Origin: Ananas comosus
Taxonomy: Eukaryota > Streptophyta > Magnoliopsida > Poales > Bromeliaceae
Length of the DNA stretch: 64,000 nt
NCBI RefSeq assembly: GCF_001540865.1
Contig: NC_033632.1
Location: forward strand, 5,579,619-5,643,618
Direction of reading: 5' to 3'
Positions 46,779 through 58,286 of this stretch are shown piece by piece (position 1 is the first letter of the stretch; every line of letters begins with the position of its first letter). The notes under the pieces are model-generated. The model did no database searches, was not told the origin of the DNA, and saw nothing but the letters and a program-made list of their open reading frames with translations. Made by a program: the position numbers and the translations under genes.

Positions 46779-47022
46779 AGGCTGGTATATTATTGTTAGC
46801 AAAAGATCTTTTTTGCTATCAAGTTTTTAGCATTTGGATCAATTGCTGTCATCATTTCTAACCATTGGATTACATATTATAACCCAGTGGGAACCACTCA
46901 ACCCTAAGGGGACCACTCAACCCTAAGCGACTAATATCGTCCTAACCTTACAATTTCTTATCTAAGGGTTAAAAACTAAATAGCAAAAGGACATTTTGCT
47001 ATCAATATTATTCCAGCCTAGC
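46777..47022. mobile_element. Micron-like S element left of the plastid fragment
   Basis: Ends TAGGCTGGTATATTATTG and inverted ATCAATATTATTCCAGCCTA; GA tract on the left. Landmark CAACCCTAAGGGGACCAC. It is separated from the ndhD segment only by a short ATAGTATATATATAT. Confidence 0.7.
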
Positions 47023-47034
47023 AATAGTATATAT

Positions 47035-47399
47035 ATATGGGCGCATATGAATTGATTCGAATCAATATGGAATTATTACCCCACGCTCACTCTATATTTT
47101 CTCCCTGGTTGGTGATAATAGGAACAATGCAAATAATCTATGTAGCTTCAACTTCTCTTGGTCAACGTAATTTAAAAAAGAGAATAGCCTATTCCTCTGT
47201 ATCTCACATGGGTTTCACAATTATAGGAATTGGTTCTATGACTGACAGGGGACTCAATGGAGCTATTTTACAAATGCTCTCTCATGGATTTATTGGTGCT
47301 GCACTTTTTTTCTTGGCGGGAACGAGTTGTGATAGAACACGTCTTGTTTATCTCGAAGAAATGGGAGGGATATCTATCCCAATGCCAAAAATATTTACC

Positions 47400-47402
<3 letters not shown>
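47035..47402 (+). pseudogene. ndhD: Chloroplast ndhD fragment inserted in nuclear DNA
   Basis: An open frame of about 122 codons matches an inner part of plastid NAD(P)H dehydrogenase subunit D (NdhD, membrane subunit of the thylakoid NDH complex). Landmarks are [28 protein letters not shown] and [13 protein letters not shown]. Neither end of the gene is present. Both sides switch to TATATA, and Micron-like elements lie beyond on each side. It has no promoter and cannot make a working subunit, although the frame has not yet acquired a stop. Some residues differ from what I would expect ([16 protein letters not shown]), compatible with decay after transfer. Confidence 0.92.
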
Positions 47403-47430
<28 letters not shown>

Positions 47431-47432
47431 AA

Positions 47433-47653
47433 TAGGTTGGAATACTATTAATAGCACCAAACTATTATTGCTATTGGTTTTTTAGCCTTTGGATTGAGAA
47501 ATGTGTGGTTAGGATGATATGGGCCCTCTAAGATTGAGTGAGTGATTGGTTGAATAGTATAATATAACGAGTAAAAATAATCAAAATGTTAAATCTAACA
47601 GTGGAAAACCTGATAGCACCAAATCTTTGATGCTATCGATAGTATCTCACCCG

Positions 47654-47656
<3 letters not shown>
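47433..47656. mobile_element. Micron-like S element right of the plastid fragment
   Basis: TAGGTTGGAATACTATTAAT and inverted ATCGATAGTATCTCACCCGG bound it. (TA)n then (GA)n lie on the left and (TA)n on the right, where 10 N (47700-47709) interrupt the tract. Confidence 0.7.
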
Positions 47657-47699
<43 letters not shown>

Positions 47700-47709
47700 N
47701 NNNNNNNNN

Positions 47710-48340
47710 GGAGAGGGTCAAGAAGCGCTCGTCGTGGGCGCCATCGCGGAGTCCTCCTCCGATAACGCCGTGGTGGATACGTCTCCGGAGGCCACCCTCG
47801 CCAGAAGGGGTACTACCAACTCCCCCGTCTCGCCCTGGCTGACTACCTCGCGGAGTTGTTCAAATCCTCCACTCCAGGAGCCTAGAAGTTGCCGCTCTTC
47901 CAGCTGGTGACCTAGCACCTCTTTATCAACTACGTATATCTCTTTGAGAAGGCAATGTGGAAGTATCTCCTCTCTCTAGCTCAAATCGAGCGGTGTGTGT
48001 GGACCTGCCGCTCCGGATGGCGACCACCAACCTAGAGGTCCTCTTGGGGTCGTAGCTGAACCGCCGCTAAAGTACCTTCTTCAAGTTCCTCGAAGACAAC
48101 CGTGTGATGAAGGGCTGATCACAGTTTGCCTTCTACCTTGTCCTGAACGCGTTGAACGCGGTTCCACTAGCCTGACACCGGCTCATGCTCGCCCTCAAAA
48201 GAGCCGAAGAAGTGACGCACGGAAAGCAGCACGCCCTGCTGCTCCTGTTCCGGGCGTAGAAACTCCCTCCCAACGCTGGCAGCTAGAAGGCCAAACACGT
48301 TAGGAGATTGGAGGTTTGGATGGCCCTCCATCACCTAGCG
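47710..48340 (+). pseudogene. GC-rich decayed coding-like segment, unrecognised
   Basis: Composition changes sharply from the (TA)n before the 10-N gap to about 60% GC. Stretches in different frames look protein-like, for example LFINYVYLFEKAMWKYLLS (about 47915) and FYLVLNALNAVPLA followed by LMLALKRAEE (about 48131-48215). They are separated by stops and shifts. I recognise no domain. It may be a captured or retrocopied host gene fragment, or part of a transposon. Confidence in its being a gene relic is modest. Confidence 0.35.
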
Positions 48341-49123
48341 CGCGAGTATCACCTCTCGCCGTTAATGACTGAATACGTTTAGTACGATTCATCTCTGTAG
48401 TACCAACTCGTCATAAGTAGAAATGAATGGGCAACATAAATAGCGAAAACGAATACGAATATGTGACTAGGGAAAAACATCGAAAACCCGTATCACCGCG
48501 TGAAGTGACTACAGTCATTAACGGGTGACCTTTGATAATAAATTATCAAGAGTGCGGGGACAAAGATACAAAGGAAAAGTCTCGGAAGCCATGGCCGCCT
48601 CCGTGCCCTAACGCCGTTCCCACAGCGCATCGATCGAGTCTCTCTCAGGCAAAACGATATCCACCAATGAGGAAGGAATAACACAAACTCTCTCCCTCTC
48701 TAAAACGTGGTACATATCTCTCTGGTGGAACATAAGTCTAATCATGAACAATACCCTGAGGCAAACATAATAGAACACAAAATGAATCACCTAATAGTCA
48801 AAATACTAGAAAAGGAACAATATCGTGAAGCATTATGAAACGAGACTATGAGGATCTACGAAAGAGAATAACGAAATAAATGGCGAAATAAAATCTGCGG
48901 AACATACAAAGTCTGCATGCCGTCCAGACCCGTGCGCGGCCCGTCCGAAGGCGGCCCAGGGCCCCGGACTGTTGGTTCGTGAACCACGATAATTCAAAAG
49001 ACAGTAATCTAATTGGGAAAACTGGTAAAAGTGGGCAATCTAGTATAATAAGTTGATTAGTGGGTGAGTTGGGATTCCTTGGTAATAGTAGGATTGGCAT
49101 GTAGCGAAGTAGGTTCCCGGTTT
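48341..49123 (-). other. Remnant internal sequence left of a gypsy gag fragment
   Basis: Stop-rich, with scattered GC-rich runs. It probably includes the decayed continuation of the gag region at 49124-49411, but no motif can be cited. No host gene is seen. Confidence 0.3.
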
Positions 49124-49411
49124 TTATAAGGATGGCGCTCTCGGCGCGACGTCCACGATTGGTGCTGGCGGTGTAGGGACCTGAGTCTTCCGAGCCTCCG
49201 CCTGCTGCAGTAGGAGATCCTCCAGATGCTTCATCCACGCCTCCTGTCGGCGCGCCGCCTCAGTCTGCTGTGCCACCATATCAGTGAGGGCCGCAAGCTG
49301 GCCCCTCAACTCTCGGACCCCGCTGGATCCGGAGGTAGCAGAGGTCTCGACCTCCTCCAGATTTGCCGCGTTATCCGCTCCGGTAGATTGGGAGCGTGTA
49401 ATCGGCATCAC
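49124..49411 (-). pseudogene. N-terminal fragment of a Ty3/gypsy gag
   Basis: Starts MMPITRSQS and has a short coiled-coil-like stretch (LRGQLAALTDMVAQQTEAAR), typical of gypsy gag starts. It ends after 95 residues without capsid or zinc knuckle. It lies about 320 bases downstream, on the minus strand, of a primer-binding site and LTR end. A truncated element with no enzymatic part. Confidence 0.7.
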
Positions 49412-49730
49412 ACTACAATATCATAAAAGCGTAAGTTAGCAAACTCACGTCATCATATCCCCACTCAAGAAGGTAATACCCGAAATTATGCGAACGTAAT
49501 GAACTGTGCTTCACTACTAACTCCCGATGTTACGTTGTCGGCCGCCAACGTAACCCTCCGCGAAGTTAGAAGCTATACACTTCAATTTAACTCCACTTTC
49601 TAGTGTTATCCAAGATACCCAATCAAGATACTTTCGCTTACAAGTCGAATAGACCTCGTCTCTCACGAGCCTATTTCCTATAGTCCAACCGGCCTAAGGT
49701 TTGCTAGGTCCACTAAGACTCAACCCTAGA

Positions 49731-49743
49731 CTCTGATACCAAA
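49731..49743 (-). other. Primer-binding site (methionine tRNA) of a minus-strand gypsy element
   Basis: Minus strand reads TTTGGTATCAGAG, complementary to the 3' part of methionine tRNA as in many plant LTR elements. It lies a few bases after the LTR end at 49750. Confidence 0.85.
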
Positions 49744-49749
49744 CTAATC

Positions 49750-50480
49750 TGTCACATCCCGGGACCCGGCGGAAGCACGCCCGGCGCGTGCCCAGACCCG
49801 CCGTACGTCTGAAACATACAAGGCGTCTAAAATAAAGCGGTAAATAAAGCAATAAGAGAAAGCATCTAGGAGTATCAGAGCAAAGTACTACAAAGTGCTA
49901 CAACAAGGAGAAGACCATAAAACTGATAATCCACTAAGTAAAACACAAGATAATACAAACGGAGTCCCATAACAAGTACTAATCTGAATACAAGGTGGTC
50001 TCTCTATACATGGTGCAAAATCTCTCCCTCTCTCAAACACAACAAGGAAGGAGTAACCACCTATAGCAAAACGGACTCTCTCTGAGCTAACTACGCGACA
50101 CCCTTGCCGCAATCCCGTGCCTCCGCCGGTGCCGAAGGCTCTGAAAAGGAAAAATAGAAACAGGGGCGTGAGAACTATTAAATAATAGTTTCCAGTGGGC
50201 AATTACTAACTTCAGTGAAGTGCGCCACTAGGTCCAAAAGCTACAAAAAGGGGTCAGTGTATAAGCATAAGCAAAAGCGATAAATACAACGGGTAAGTAA
50301 AGATGAATACTGCTCAACCATGATGTCTCTACTTAGCATGATTTGCATAAGTAATAAAGCAACTACCACAGGTATGTACATGAGAGTAACCAATATGTAA
50401 ATGCATGAGTATGCAACTACCCCAATATTCACAATGTGAATAGCAATAATGTCATTGTTCACTATTCTAGTCAATGTCCA
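49750..50480 (-). mobile_element. Gypsy-type 5' LTR (family C), minus orientation, cut on its outer side
   Basis: Minus-strand terminus CCCGGGATGTGACA followed by the spacer GATTAGTT and primer site. Segment order (CCAGACCCGCCGTACG, then a GGGGCGTGAGAACTA region) parallels 61674-62100. The distal part is replaced near 50485 by a Micron-like element. Confidence 0.7.
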
Positions 50481-50484
50481 CTTG

Positions 50485-50974
50485 TCACTTTAACGATCTC
50501 CAAATCGACGATCGGCACCGTTGAACATGATCTATACCATTTGAAGTATTTAAAAACTAAATTTTAAATCTTTTTGGCATCATTAACCTAATGATGAAAG
50601 GGTTTTAAAATTTATAATTTTAATGATCAATATAAGGCGTTTTCTCGTTTAACAGTGTAAAGATATCCAAATCAATTGAATTTTGGGTAGAAAATTTTTT
50701 AAACTATTTAGAAAAAAATCTATACTCTCGATCTTGATTACAAGATTCCTATCATCACTTTTTAAACGATATTCATTTTCAGCCGTTCATTTTGTGTCCA
50801 CTTGATGGACAAAAGAATAACATCGAAAAAGTATGAAATTTGATTTCTAAATGCTTCCAGTGGTATAGATCATGTTCAATAGTGCCGATCGTTGATTTGG
50901 AGGCTCCATAATAAAAAACAAATGGCCGGCAACGGAGTCCGTTTACTACCGATAACATTCTAGCTCAACTCTCT
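50485..50974. mobile_element. Micron-like L element, left end missing
   Basis: CGATCTCCAAATCGACGATC and inverted GCCGATCGTTGATTTGGAGG are the inner arms. The right end is GTTTACTACCGATAACATTC before a (CT)n tract. The matching outer left end is absent. Confidence 0.65.
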
Positions 50975-51130
50975 CTCTCTCTCCTCTCTCTCTCACTCTC
51001 TATAAATATAATCAGCTATACTATTTCAACCAACACGGTTCAAATTAAAATGAATCATCTCAAAGCTTCGTAATGATCGAATTTGAAACATTAGCTTTGA
51101 CAAAAAATTTAGATACTAAAGATTTTTTTT

Positions 51131-51259
51131 AGACCAATCGTCTCTAACATAAGTGGCAAAAATTTGATAGTCGGTATGCGAGATCCCAGGTTTGAAACAT
51201 AGTTACTCGACATTTTCAGCGGTACGCTATCTTTCTTCATTAAAAAAAAAAAAAAAAAA
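51131..51259 (+). mobile_element. Diverged tRNA-derived SINE
   Basis: AAGTGGCAAAAATTTGATAG and ATGCGAGATCCCAGG with GTTTGAAAC correspond to the box A and box B regions of the copy at 13750-13903. It ends in about 18 A. Confidence 0.55.
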
Positions 51260-51607
51260 TCTTTTTAGCCCTACTGTAGAGTGTGTTATTACTTAATCTT
51301 AAAAGTATTATACGAATAGTACTTTGGAGATCAAAAGCACAAAAATATCAAAAGAAAAAATTATTAACGCTTCTCCAAATCCAAACCGCTTGTTTGACTT
51401 GTATCATATATCACATATTACAAATCACATCGTCATGGATCCGAGTAAAAAAACATGCCAACACGTTGTTTAATTGGATAATCAATAATCAAAATCACAT
51501 GCGATCTAACGGCCGAGATTTATCCCATAAAACCTCAATCTACCACATGGCGTGACACAGGAGATGAAGGGGTCTCTCTCACATGATCACATCACAATTC
51601 ATTTATC

Positions 51608-51647
<40 letters not shown>

Positions 51648-51896
51648 TCTCTCTCTCTCTTTCTCAGCAACCCCTCACCTACCGCTAGTTGTCATCATAT
51701 TTTTAATCATTCAAAAGTTATTATTCTAGTTAATTAAGTTAAAAAAAAAATTTATTTAATTGATGAAAATGTATAAATACCTCTCCAACTATTGGCCGTC
51801 GCATAATAGTCCCCCAAACTCTTTTTTCCTTCTTTTTTCTTTTTTTTTTGTGGGGATTGTTCCCTTTGTAGCTAGCTTTTATATTTTTTTTCAAGG

Positions 51897-52272
51897 ATAA
51901 ATTACTGAAAACCTCTCTATAAATATTTCTTTTTTATTCTTTTTCTTTCAAACTTTTAGAAATCTATATTTTATTTTCTTCAAATTTTAAAGATGTTTTC
52001 AGAACAGTACGACGTTAACAGAGAGTGCAAAATGATCAAATCACCCTTATTTTTTCTATAAGAAAAAAAATAATTTTTTTAATATATTTTTCTCATTTTA
52101 AAGTCTATTTTTGTTATAAATTATAATAAATGGACGGAATAGTAATTGAACCCTTTCGGAAGGGGGCTGAATATAACAATTTGAAATATTGAGGGGGTGA
52201 AATATAGATTTTTGAAAGTTAGGGAGAAAAAGTAAAAAAGAGGGTATTTATAAGAGAGTTTTCTATAATTTA
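51897..52272. mobile_element. MITE with long inverted repeats
   Basis: TAAATTACTGAAAACCTCTC and inverted GAGAGTTTTCTATAATTTA begin arms of about 90 bp (AGAAATCTATATTTTATTT against GAAATATAGATTTTTGAAAG). Target duplication unclear. Non-coding. Confidence 0.6.
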
Positions 52273-53290
52273 GCTTTTTTTGAATTAAGTGATGAATTTA
52301 GCCAAATAATGAAGGGTTTTCTTAAATTCATTTATAAATTTATTACATTTAATAATTTAATCACTTTATGGAAAATAAAACTGAAATCATTGATTGGGAA
52401 TAGCTAATTAATTCAAACATTAAATATAATAAAATCTTTAACTTAACAAACAAAACTCAAATAAAAAAAAAAAAAATTTGAAAGCCACGAGGGTTTCAAT
52501 TAAAAAAAAAATAGTAAAGTTTGAGGGGGCCTATTTCAGATTGGTTCTCCATACATTTTTACCTACTAAATTTAATTTTTTTGTTAGTTGTTAATAGTCA
52601 ATTTTTTACTTTTACTTTTATCTAGTGTTTTAAACCGGTGGTTCAACCAATGAACAGATGAACCGACATAGTTTTACAAGAATTACCTAAATTTCCTTTT
52701 TTTTATATATTTTAATAATTAATTCAAAATTTATATATTAGTTTTTTAATAGTTTATACGTTGAATATATTTTTAATTATATATAATATAAAAAAATTTT
52801 AAAATAATATAGAATCCTAATTTTCTTATTATATATATAATATAATATAAAAAAATAATAATTAAATATTTATGAGGTTTTATCGATGTTATTCGACCCG
52901 GTGGTTAAATCGGTAATCGGTAACCCGACAATATTTTTGAGTTGTAGACTATTTCGTGTTTTAAATTATTATTTTTATCAGCTAAAAGTAATTAAAGCCA
53001 TTAAATTTGATTTTTTTTTTAAGAATATTCACGGCAAGTCGATCCCTTGTCAGGAGCCTCGGATATTTTGTGGTTTTTCAGCGAGAATTTTTTTTAAGAA
53101 GAAATTGCCAATTTAATTGATCAAAATTACTCAACTCTGAAAATTCAAAAGTTGAAGGGGTCTTTTGAAAATGTCCTACAGTTGATCACCTAATCAAACA
53201 TAGAAAAAAAAAAAAGAAAAAAAAAAGTTATATAGTGAATGATGAGTTAATAATTAATTCTTTCTTACATGAAGTCTATGTATTGATTAA
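52273..53290. other. AT-rich spacer upstream of the small secreted-protein gene
   Basis: 52620-53060 has loosely repeated TTTTAAACCGGTGG/CCGGTGGTTAAATCGG wording and may be another old insertion. No coding frame is supported. Confidence 0.35.
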
Positions 53291-53571
53291 ATATTATGTG
53301 TGCGCACTTAATTAGTTCTCTTGCCCAATCCCCCACATTTCTTTATTTTCTTCTCTTTTTTTTTTCTCTCTCTCTCCCTCCATCCCCCTCTTCTCTCTCT
53401 CTCTTCATTTTCTTTCTCTCTCTGGCCTCTCATCTGCTCCACTGGCAACAAAGATTCCTCTGCTGGTCTTCTTCTCCTCCCTCCTCTGCAGTTCTAGAGA
53501 GAGAGAGAGAGAGAGAGAGATTGGGTTTAGAGAGAGAGAGAGAGATTGGGTTTAGAGAGAGAGAGAGAGAG

Positions 53572-53982
53572 ATGCCCCCAAGAGCCTATGTACTAATCTT
53601 CTTTTGCTGGGCTCTAATCACCATTATCACCCCTACCCTCATCTTCTGGTCTGCTTCAGCAAAACCAAACCTCGGTTCTCACGGTATATAAAACATACAT
53701 CACCATTTCTCATCTTTTGTACATGATCATTATTGTTGTTGTTGTTGTTGTTATCTGTATTGGGTTTATCTACTTATCAATTTAGTAGCTAATCAAATGC
53801 TTGTTTGTTTTGCAGGAGAAGCTATGAATGAAATAAAATCAAGGAGAATGATGAGCTCAATGGAAAATCCACACTACTTGGAGATCAAGAATAGAATAAT
53901 AGTAAATACGACAGCATTTTCGCCGGCGCCGGCCCCGGCGCCTTCGCCTCTTCCTATGAGAGGGATTGATACACTTAGGTAA
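53572..53982 (+). CDS. Small secreted proline-rich-tailed protein, function unknown (two exons, 92 residues)
   Basis: Exon 1 is 53572-53683 and exon 2 is 53816-53982, joined by a 132-bp intron with GT at 53684 and AG at 53815 after a T-rich tract. A glycine codon is split at the junction. Residues 1-30 form a signal peptide (AYVLIFFCWALITIITPTLI, likely cut after SASA). A basic stretch (EIKSRRMM) and a polar middle (ENPHYLEIKNRIIVNTTAF) follow. The tail has FSPAPAPAPSPLP, an arabinogalactan-like Pro/Ala run, and ends GIDTLR. The leader upstream (53350-53571) is full of CT then GA repeats, common in plant 5' UTRs. I do not recognise the family, and a role as a secreted peptide precursor is only a possibility. 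An alternative splice at 53978/53979 could replace the stop with a third exon at 54534-54669. Confidence 0.7.
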
Positions 53983-54533
53983 CTACAAATTAAGAGATCG
54001 ATCTACTTATTTTCCTTTCTTTTTTTTACAATTTATTTTCCTTTTTATTTATTGTTTGGAGATATAGAGAGAGAAAGAGAGAGGGGGGGATTTTAGGAGG
54101 ATGAGTTGATCTACAATAATATTATAGAATAAGAAGTGGCCGCAGATCTTGTTCTTACACCATTCGATAGGAAGAGATTTGTTGTTACTTAATTATATCT
54201 CCTTCATTAATTTTTTTCCCATGTAAAGCTCCAATAGATTCATAATAGATTCATAATGACTATTATTATTATTATTATTATTATTATTGATTCATATATA
54301 TTCTTGTTCTCTATTTCTACTATTAAATGTATCCTGTGTTTGGTTTGGTAAAGTTAAATTGTAATATGCAATTTGAGAGAAATTAAAGTGCATTTGTGGG
54401 TGTCTCTTTCCTGTGATTGAGTGAGGCAGTTATATATAAAAGGGGGAAGAATTAAGCATCTAAATGAATGTTTAGGTATGGCTTATAATTGCTTGTCATG
54501 TGTCATTTTTTTTTTTTCTGGTACAATTATTAG

Positions 54534-54669
54534 GGCTCAGCAGCTGTATCCTCAGTGGGGTCACAATAAATTTGGAGAGGCAATTAACATGCAAACATTT
54601 ATTGATAAATTTGGATGGGGCAAAATTACATGTGAACAGAAGAAGACACTGCTTGTTTGTGACATTTAA
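54534..54669 (+). other. Possible third exon of the small secreted-protein gene
   Basis: A strong acceptor (poly-T then ATTATTAG) precedes 54534. A good donor (TTAG|GTAACT) occurs at the end of exon 2. Splicing them keeps the frame open for 44 more residues (AQQLYPQWGHNKFGEA and so on) to a stop at 54667-54669, giving 136 residues. The same stretch could be 3' UTR. By chance alone a frame this long stays open about one time in nine. Confidence 0.35.
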
Positions 54670-54767
54670 TAATATGGATTAATTGGAGAAGTATATATAT
54701 ATACACATTTTAAACTCTTTCGGTTACTAGATCAATAATATATCCAGAGAAAGAGAGAGAGATAGAG

Positions 54768-55160
54768 TAGGTCTTGTCTGTTATTAGCAGCATGAAGACC
54801 TCCGTGCTTCCAAGTCATTTTCGATGATAGGACTTTCGAATCGACAATCGGCTCCGCTAGATTTGATCTAGCGCATTTGAAATATATACAAAACAATTTT
54901 TGAGGATTTTCGATATCGTTTATCTAGTAATCGAAAGTGCCAATCATAACTTTTTTTAGATTTTTATTTCCAATTGTTGATTTTAAGTCTTTTCGGTCAC
55001 TAGATAAATGATAACGAAAAACCGTAAAATTTATTTTCTAGATAGTTCAAATACGTTAGATCAAATCTAACAAAGCCGATCGTCAATTCGGAAGTTACAT
55101 CATTGAAAACGGCTTAGGAGCACCGAGGCATTCATGCTTCTAATAGTATATAAGACCTAC
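54768..55160. mobile_element. Micron-like L element, shortened
   Basis: GTAGGTCTTGTCTGTTATTA and inverted TAATAGTATATAAGACCTAC are the ends. Inner arms carry TCATTTTCGATGATAGGAC. Shorter than the usual ~540 bp, so an internal deletion is likely. Confidence 0.65.
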
Positions 55161-55402
55161 CATATTTATACATGAATTGGTCTAAATTTGTTCCTCCTTT
55201 TGTTAAATCAAGAATTGGCTCAGATATGCAGTTGTTTTAGGGATGGTGCGAGTGCTTAATTTCTCTGTAACATCTACACCATTTTGAATTGATCATAACC
55301 AAATCAAATTTTCACTCAACATAAAGTCCATCATTATAATTTTTGGTTCTGAGAGAGGTACCTAAACTTTACAAATTAAATAAACTTCAATTTGCCTTTA
55401 TG

Positions 55403-55710
55403 CGATATATCATTTTTTTTTTTTACTTTCTCACTCCGTGATTCAAAAGTTGCATTTGACTATATATCATGTGGTATGGCGCATTTTTACTTTGTCACCC
55501 CGCAGTTCAAAAAGTTATATTTAACCATCCTACAATTTTAATTTTGTTTCACTGTAAGGACCTTTTGTTAAACAAGGGATCGCTTTGTGAAATTTACTCT
55601 ATTTGACGATAAAACTTTTTTATTAAAATAAAAAAAAAATCTATATAAAAGTTAAGTGTAGCTTTTTAAACTGTAGGTGGCAAAATAAAAATGAGCTATA
55701 TCACACAACA
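55403..55710. mobile_element. MITE with long inverted repeats
   Basis: GATATATCATTTTT...ACTTTCTCACTCC region and inverted ...GGTGGCAAAATAAA then ATGAGCTATATCAC. The arms also share AAAAGTTGCATTTGAC against GTTAAGTGTAGCTTTTTAAA. Exact ends uncertain. A related end is at 37080-37140. Confidence 0.5.
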
Positions 55711-56577
55711 GAAAAAATTAACTAATATTTATCTTTAAAAATTTTAATTTTACTATCTAGCCATATAGTACTTTTAAAATCGACATCTGAACATTAAAAG
55801 ATCTAATTTTGGAATCTAATTTTACAGTAGTTATAAGCTAAGGTTGTTGATAAAATATGTTGTCAAAGTAACAAAAAGTACTTCTGGTAGGTTGTAGAAT
55901 ATTCACTTAAAATGTTACAAATAGTAAAAAGATTAGATAAAACACTCTACACTCAAAACATTAATGTTCAGGTACCTACATTTTTCGAAAATATCGTATG
56001 GTTAAATAGTAAAATCAAAATTTGAGATATTTGTTTCAAAATGTACTTTACTTACTATAGTACAGGAAAATATGTACTTTTTATCTGACCTAATTAATTA
56101 CTTAATCTGGCAAACCCCTCATTAATTTGTTCGGCTAGTGATTTTGTATTAGCTCATGCAAGTGTTACAAAATAGAGTTTTAGCAAAGTATAGTAAATTC
56201 TTATGTGGCTAATCTTTAACCAAAATTGATCCTATACATCTGTTAGCCAAAAATAAATAAAAATAAAAAAAGAGGACCTACATGTTAATGGCTGCACTGG
56301 ATCCAAGTTTGAAGCATGAATCAGGTGAGTTGAGCTAACCTGCAGACAGTCCTGTTCGTTGGCTAAATTGAGCAATCAATCATGGTTCCTGTCAGGTTTC
56401 TTAACTCTACAGTCTACACACTAAGCAATCTCACCGTCCATCTGCGATCAACTGCAGTAGTCGGAATGTCAATGGATATGGATATTCAAAATTTTATCCG
56501 AATTCGAAACTAATCGGAATGGATTCATCCGATGCTAAATAAAAAGAGTTTCAGATGTGGATATAAAAAAAAGACGC

Positions 56578-56580
<3 letters not shown>
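55711..56580. other. Spacer with no recognised feature
   Basis: AT-rich, no credible frame, no repeat shared with other parts that I could see. Confidence 0.4.

Positions 56581-56644
<64 letters not shown>
56581..56644. repeat. (TA)n microsatellite, about 64 bp
   Basis: Uninterrupted TA dinucleotides directly left of Micron-like elements. Comparable tracts are at 23166-23209, 28681-28745, 47658-47699 and 57064-57101. Confidence 0.97.
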
Positions 56645-56648
<4 letters not shown>

Positions 56649-56654
56649 CTATAG

Positions 56655-56806
56655 AATTAGGCTGGGAATACTATTAGTAGTAAAACGCTCTTTTTGCTAT
56701 CAAGTTTTTTAACCTTTTGATGAAAAATTGTAGGGTCAGGATGGTATTAGTCGGTTAAAGTTGAGTGGTCCCCCTAAGGTTGAGTGGTCCCCACTGGGTT
56801 ATAGTA
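56655..56806. mobile_element. Micron-like S element, truncated
   Basis: AATTAGGCTGGGAATACTAT starts it and TAAGGTTGAGTGGTCCCC is present. It ends in TATATATA without the inverted right end. Confidence 0.55.
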
Positions 56807-56816
56807 TATATATATA

Positions 56817-57058
56817 GAGTTGGACTGGGCTACTATTAGATAGCAAATTTCATTATTGCTACCAGTTTTTTGCCTTTGGATCAACTCTTTTCATCATTTC
56901 TAACCATTAGATTAAATACTATAAACCAGTGGGGACCACTCAACCCTAGGAACCACTCAACTTTAAGCGACTAATACCATCCTGACACCTACAATTTTCA
57001 TCCAAGGGTTAAAAATTGATAGCAAAAAGAGCATTTTCTATAATTAGTATTCCAGCCT

Positions 57059-57063
<5 letters not shown>
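56817..57063. mobile_element. Micron-like S element
   Basis: GAGTTGGACTGGGCTACTAT and inverted ATAATTAGTATTCCAGCCTA bound it, with (TA)n to the right. Landmark CAACCCTAGGAACCACT. Confidence 0.65.
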
Positions 57064-57105
<42 letters not shown>

Positions 57106-57785
57106 ATAAATGTTTGATTTTATATTTAAATTTGTATTTGAAAACTTTAGATTTAATGCAATATATTTTAAAATATGGTGAAGAAAAATAATTATTTCGA
57201 ATTTGGATTTGTGGGTTCGAGTTCAGATTTCGGAGTTTTGGTTATGTTCGAGTTCGGATTCGAATTTCGAATTTGATAGTCGGATTTAGATTCTTAAAAA
57301 TCCATCCTGAATCTCAACCGTTTTTTAACATTTCTAAACTAGCTAGAGTCAAACCTTCAAAATCCAACGGCTGAGATGCATCCTGTCGCATATAGGGATG
57401 TTTATATAACTTTTGTACATAATTCTATCCAATGTGCGTCCTCTTAATTCCATTAAGGGGATGTTTATATATTCTAGAAAATAATTTTTCTTACTAGAAA
57501 AATATTTTTCTCTCTTTTAGTTCTCAAAAGAAATGGTTTTTTTACAAATTTTATAGAAAAATTCCCTTTTGGTTTTCTAATTTTTTTTTTTCATCTAGAA
57601 AAAAATAAAAACTGAAGAAAAAGCGTATTTTATGAAAAAATATCATTTTAAAAAAATTTACGATTTTTGGCGAAATAAACACTCCCGGAGAGATTATACC
57701 TCGTTTGCCAAATGGGAAACAATTAATCACTGTCAGTCCTAGCAGCTCTGACTAAGTCCATAGTTTGTATGTATTTGTTCACAGA

Positions 57786-58262
57786 CGTTGGAAACGAGCC
57801 CGAGCTTATGTGAACTTTAATTTCGAGTCTAAATTTAGGCTCAAACTCGACTTTAAATTAATTCGAGATGAGTTCGAGTGAGTCTAAATTCGAATCGAGC
57901 GAACTCGAGCTTTAAACGAGCCGCTTGAAATTCTTAATATGATGCAACCTATAATTTAATTTTTATATAACATTATCTAAAATTTCATACAAAAATATGT
58001 TTAATAATTCAACATATAAAATAAATGTATGAAATATGATATTATAATACTAAGAAAAATAATTTAGGGGACATGACTTTGCGAGGAATAAGTGAAAGAA
58101 AGAGAGAAAGAGAGTAATTAGAGTGTGGTTTTGGTGGTTTGATTTTGTTGGCTAGCAAATATGCCTAATAAACCGAATTCTATATATATACATATAATTA
58201 AAATACATAATATGTATTATATATATAATTATAATATATATTATATATAATTACATATATAT
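57786..58262 (-). mobile_element. Partial GCTCGAGC-family hAT-like element
   Basis: GTTGGAAACGAGCCCGAGC is the inverted right end of the family. GAGCCGCTTGAAATTCTTAA and the AT-rich core follow as at 31426-31903. The other end is missing at a TA tract. Confidence 0.6.
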
Positions 58263-58286
58263 TTATATATATATAGAGAGAGAGAG

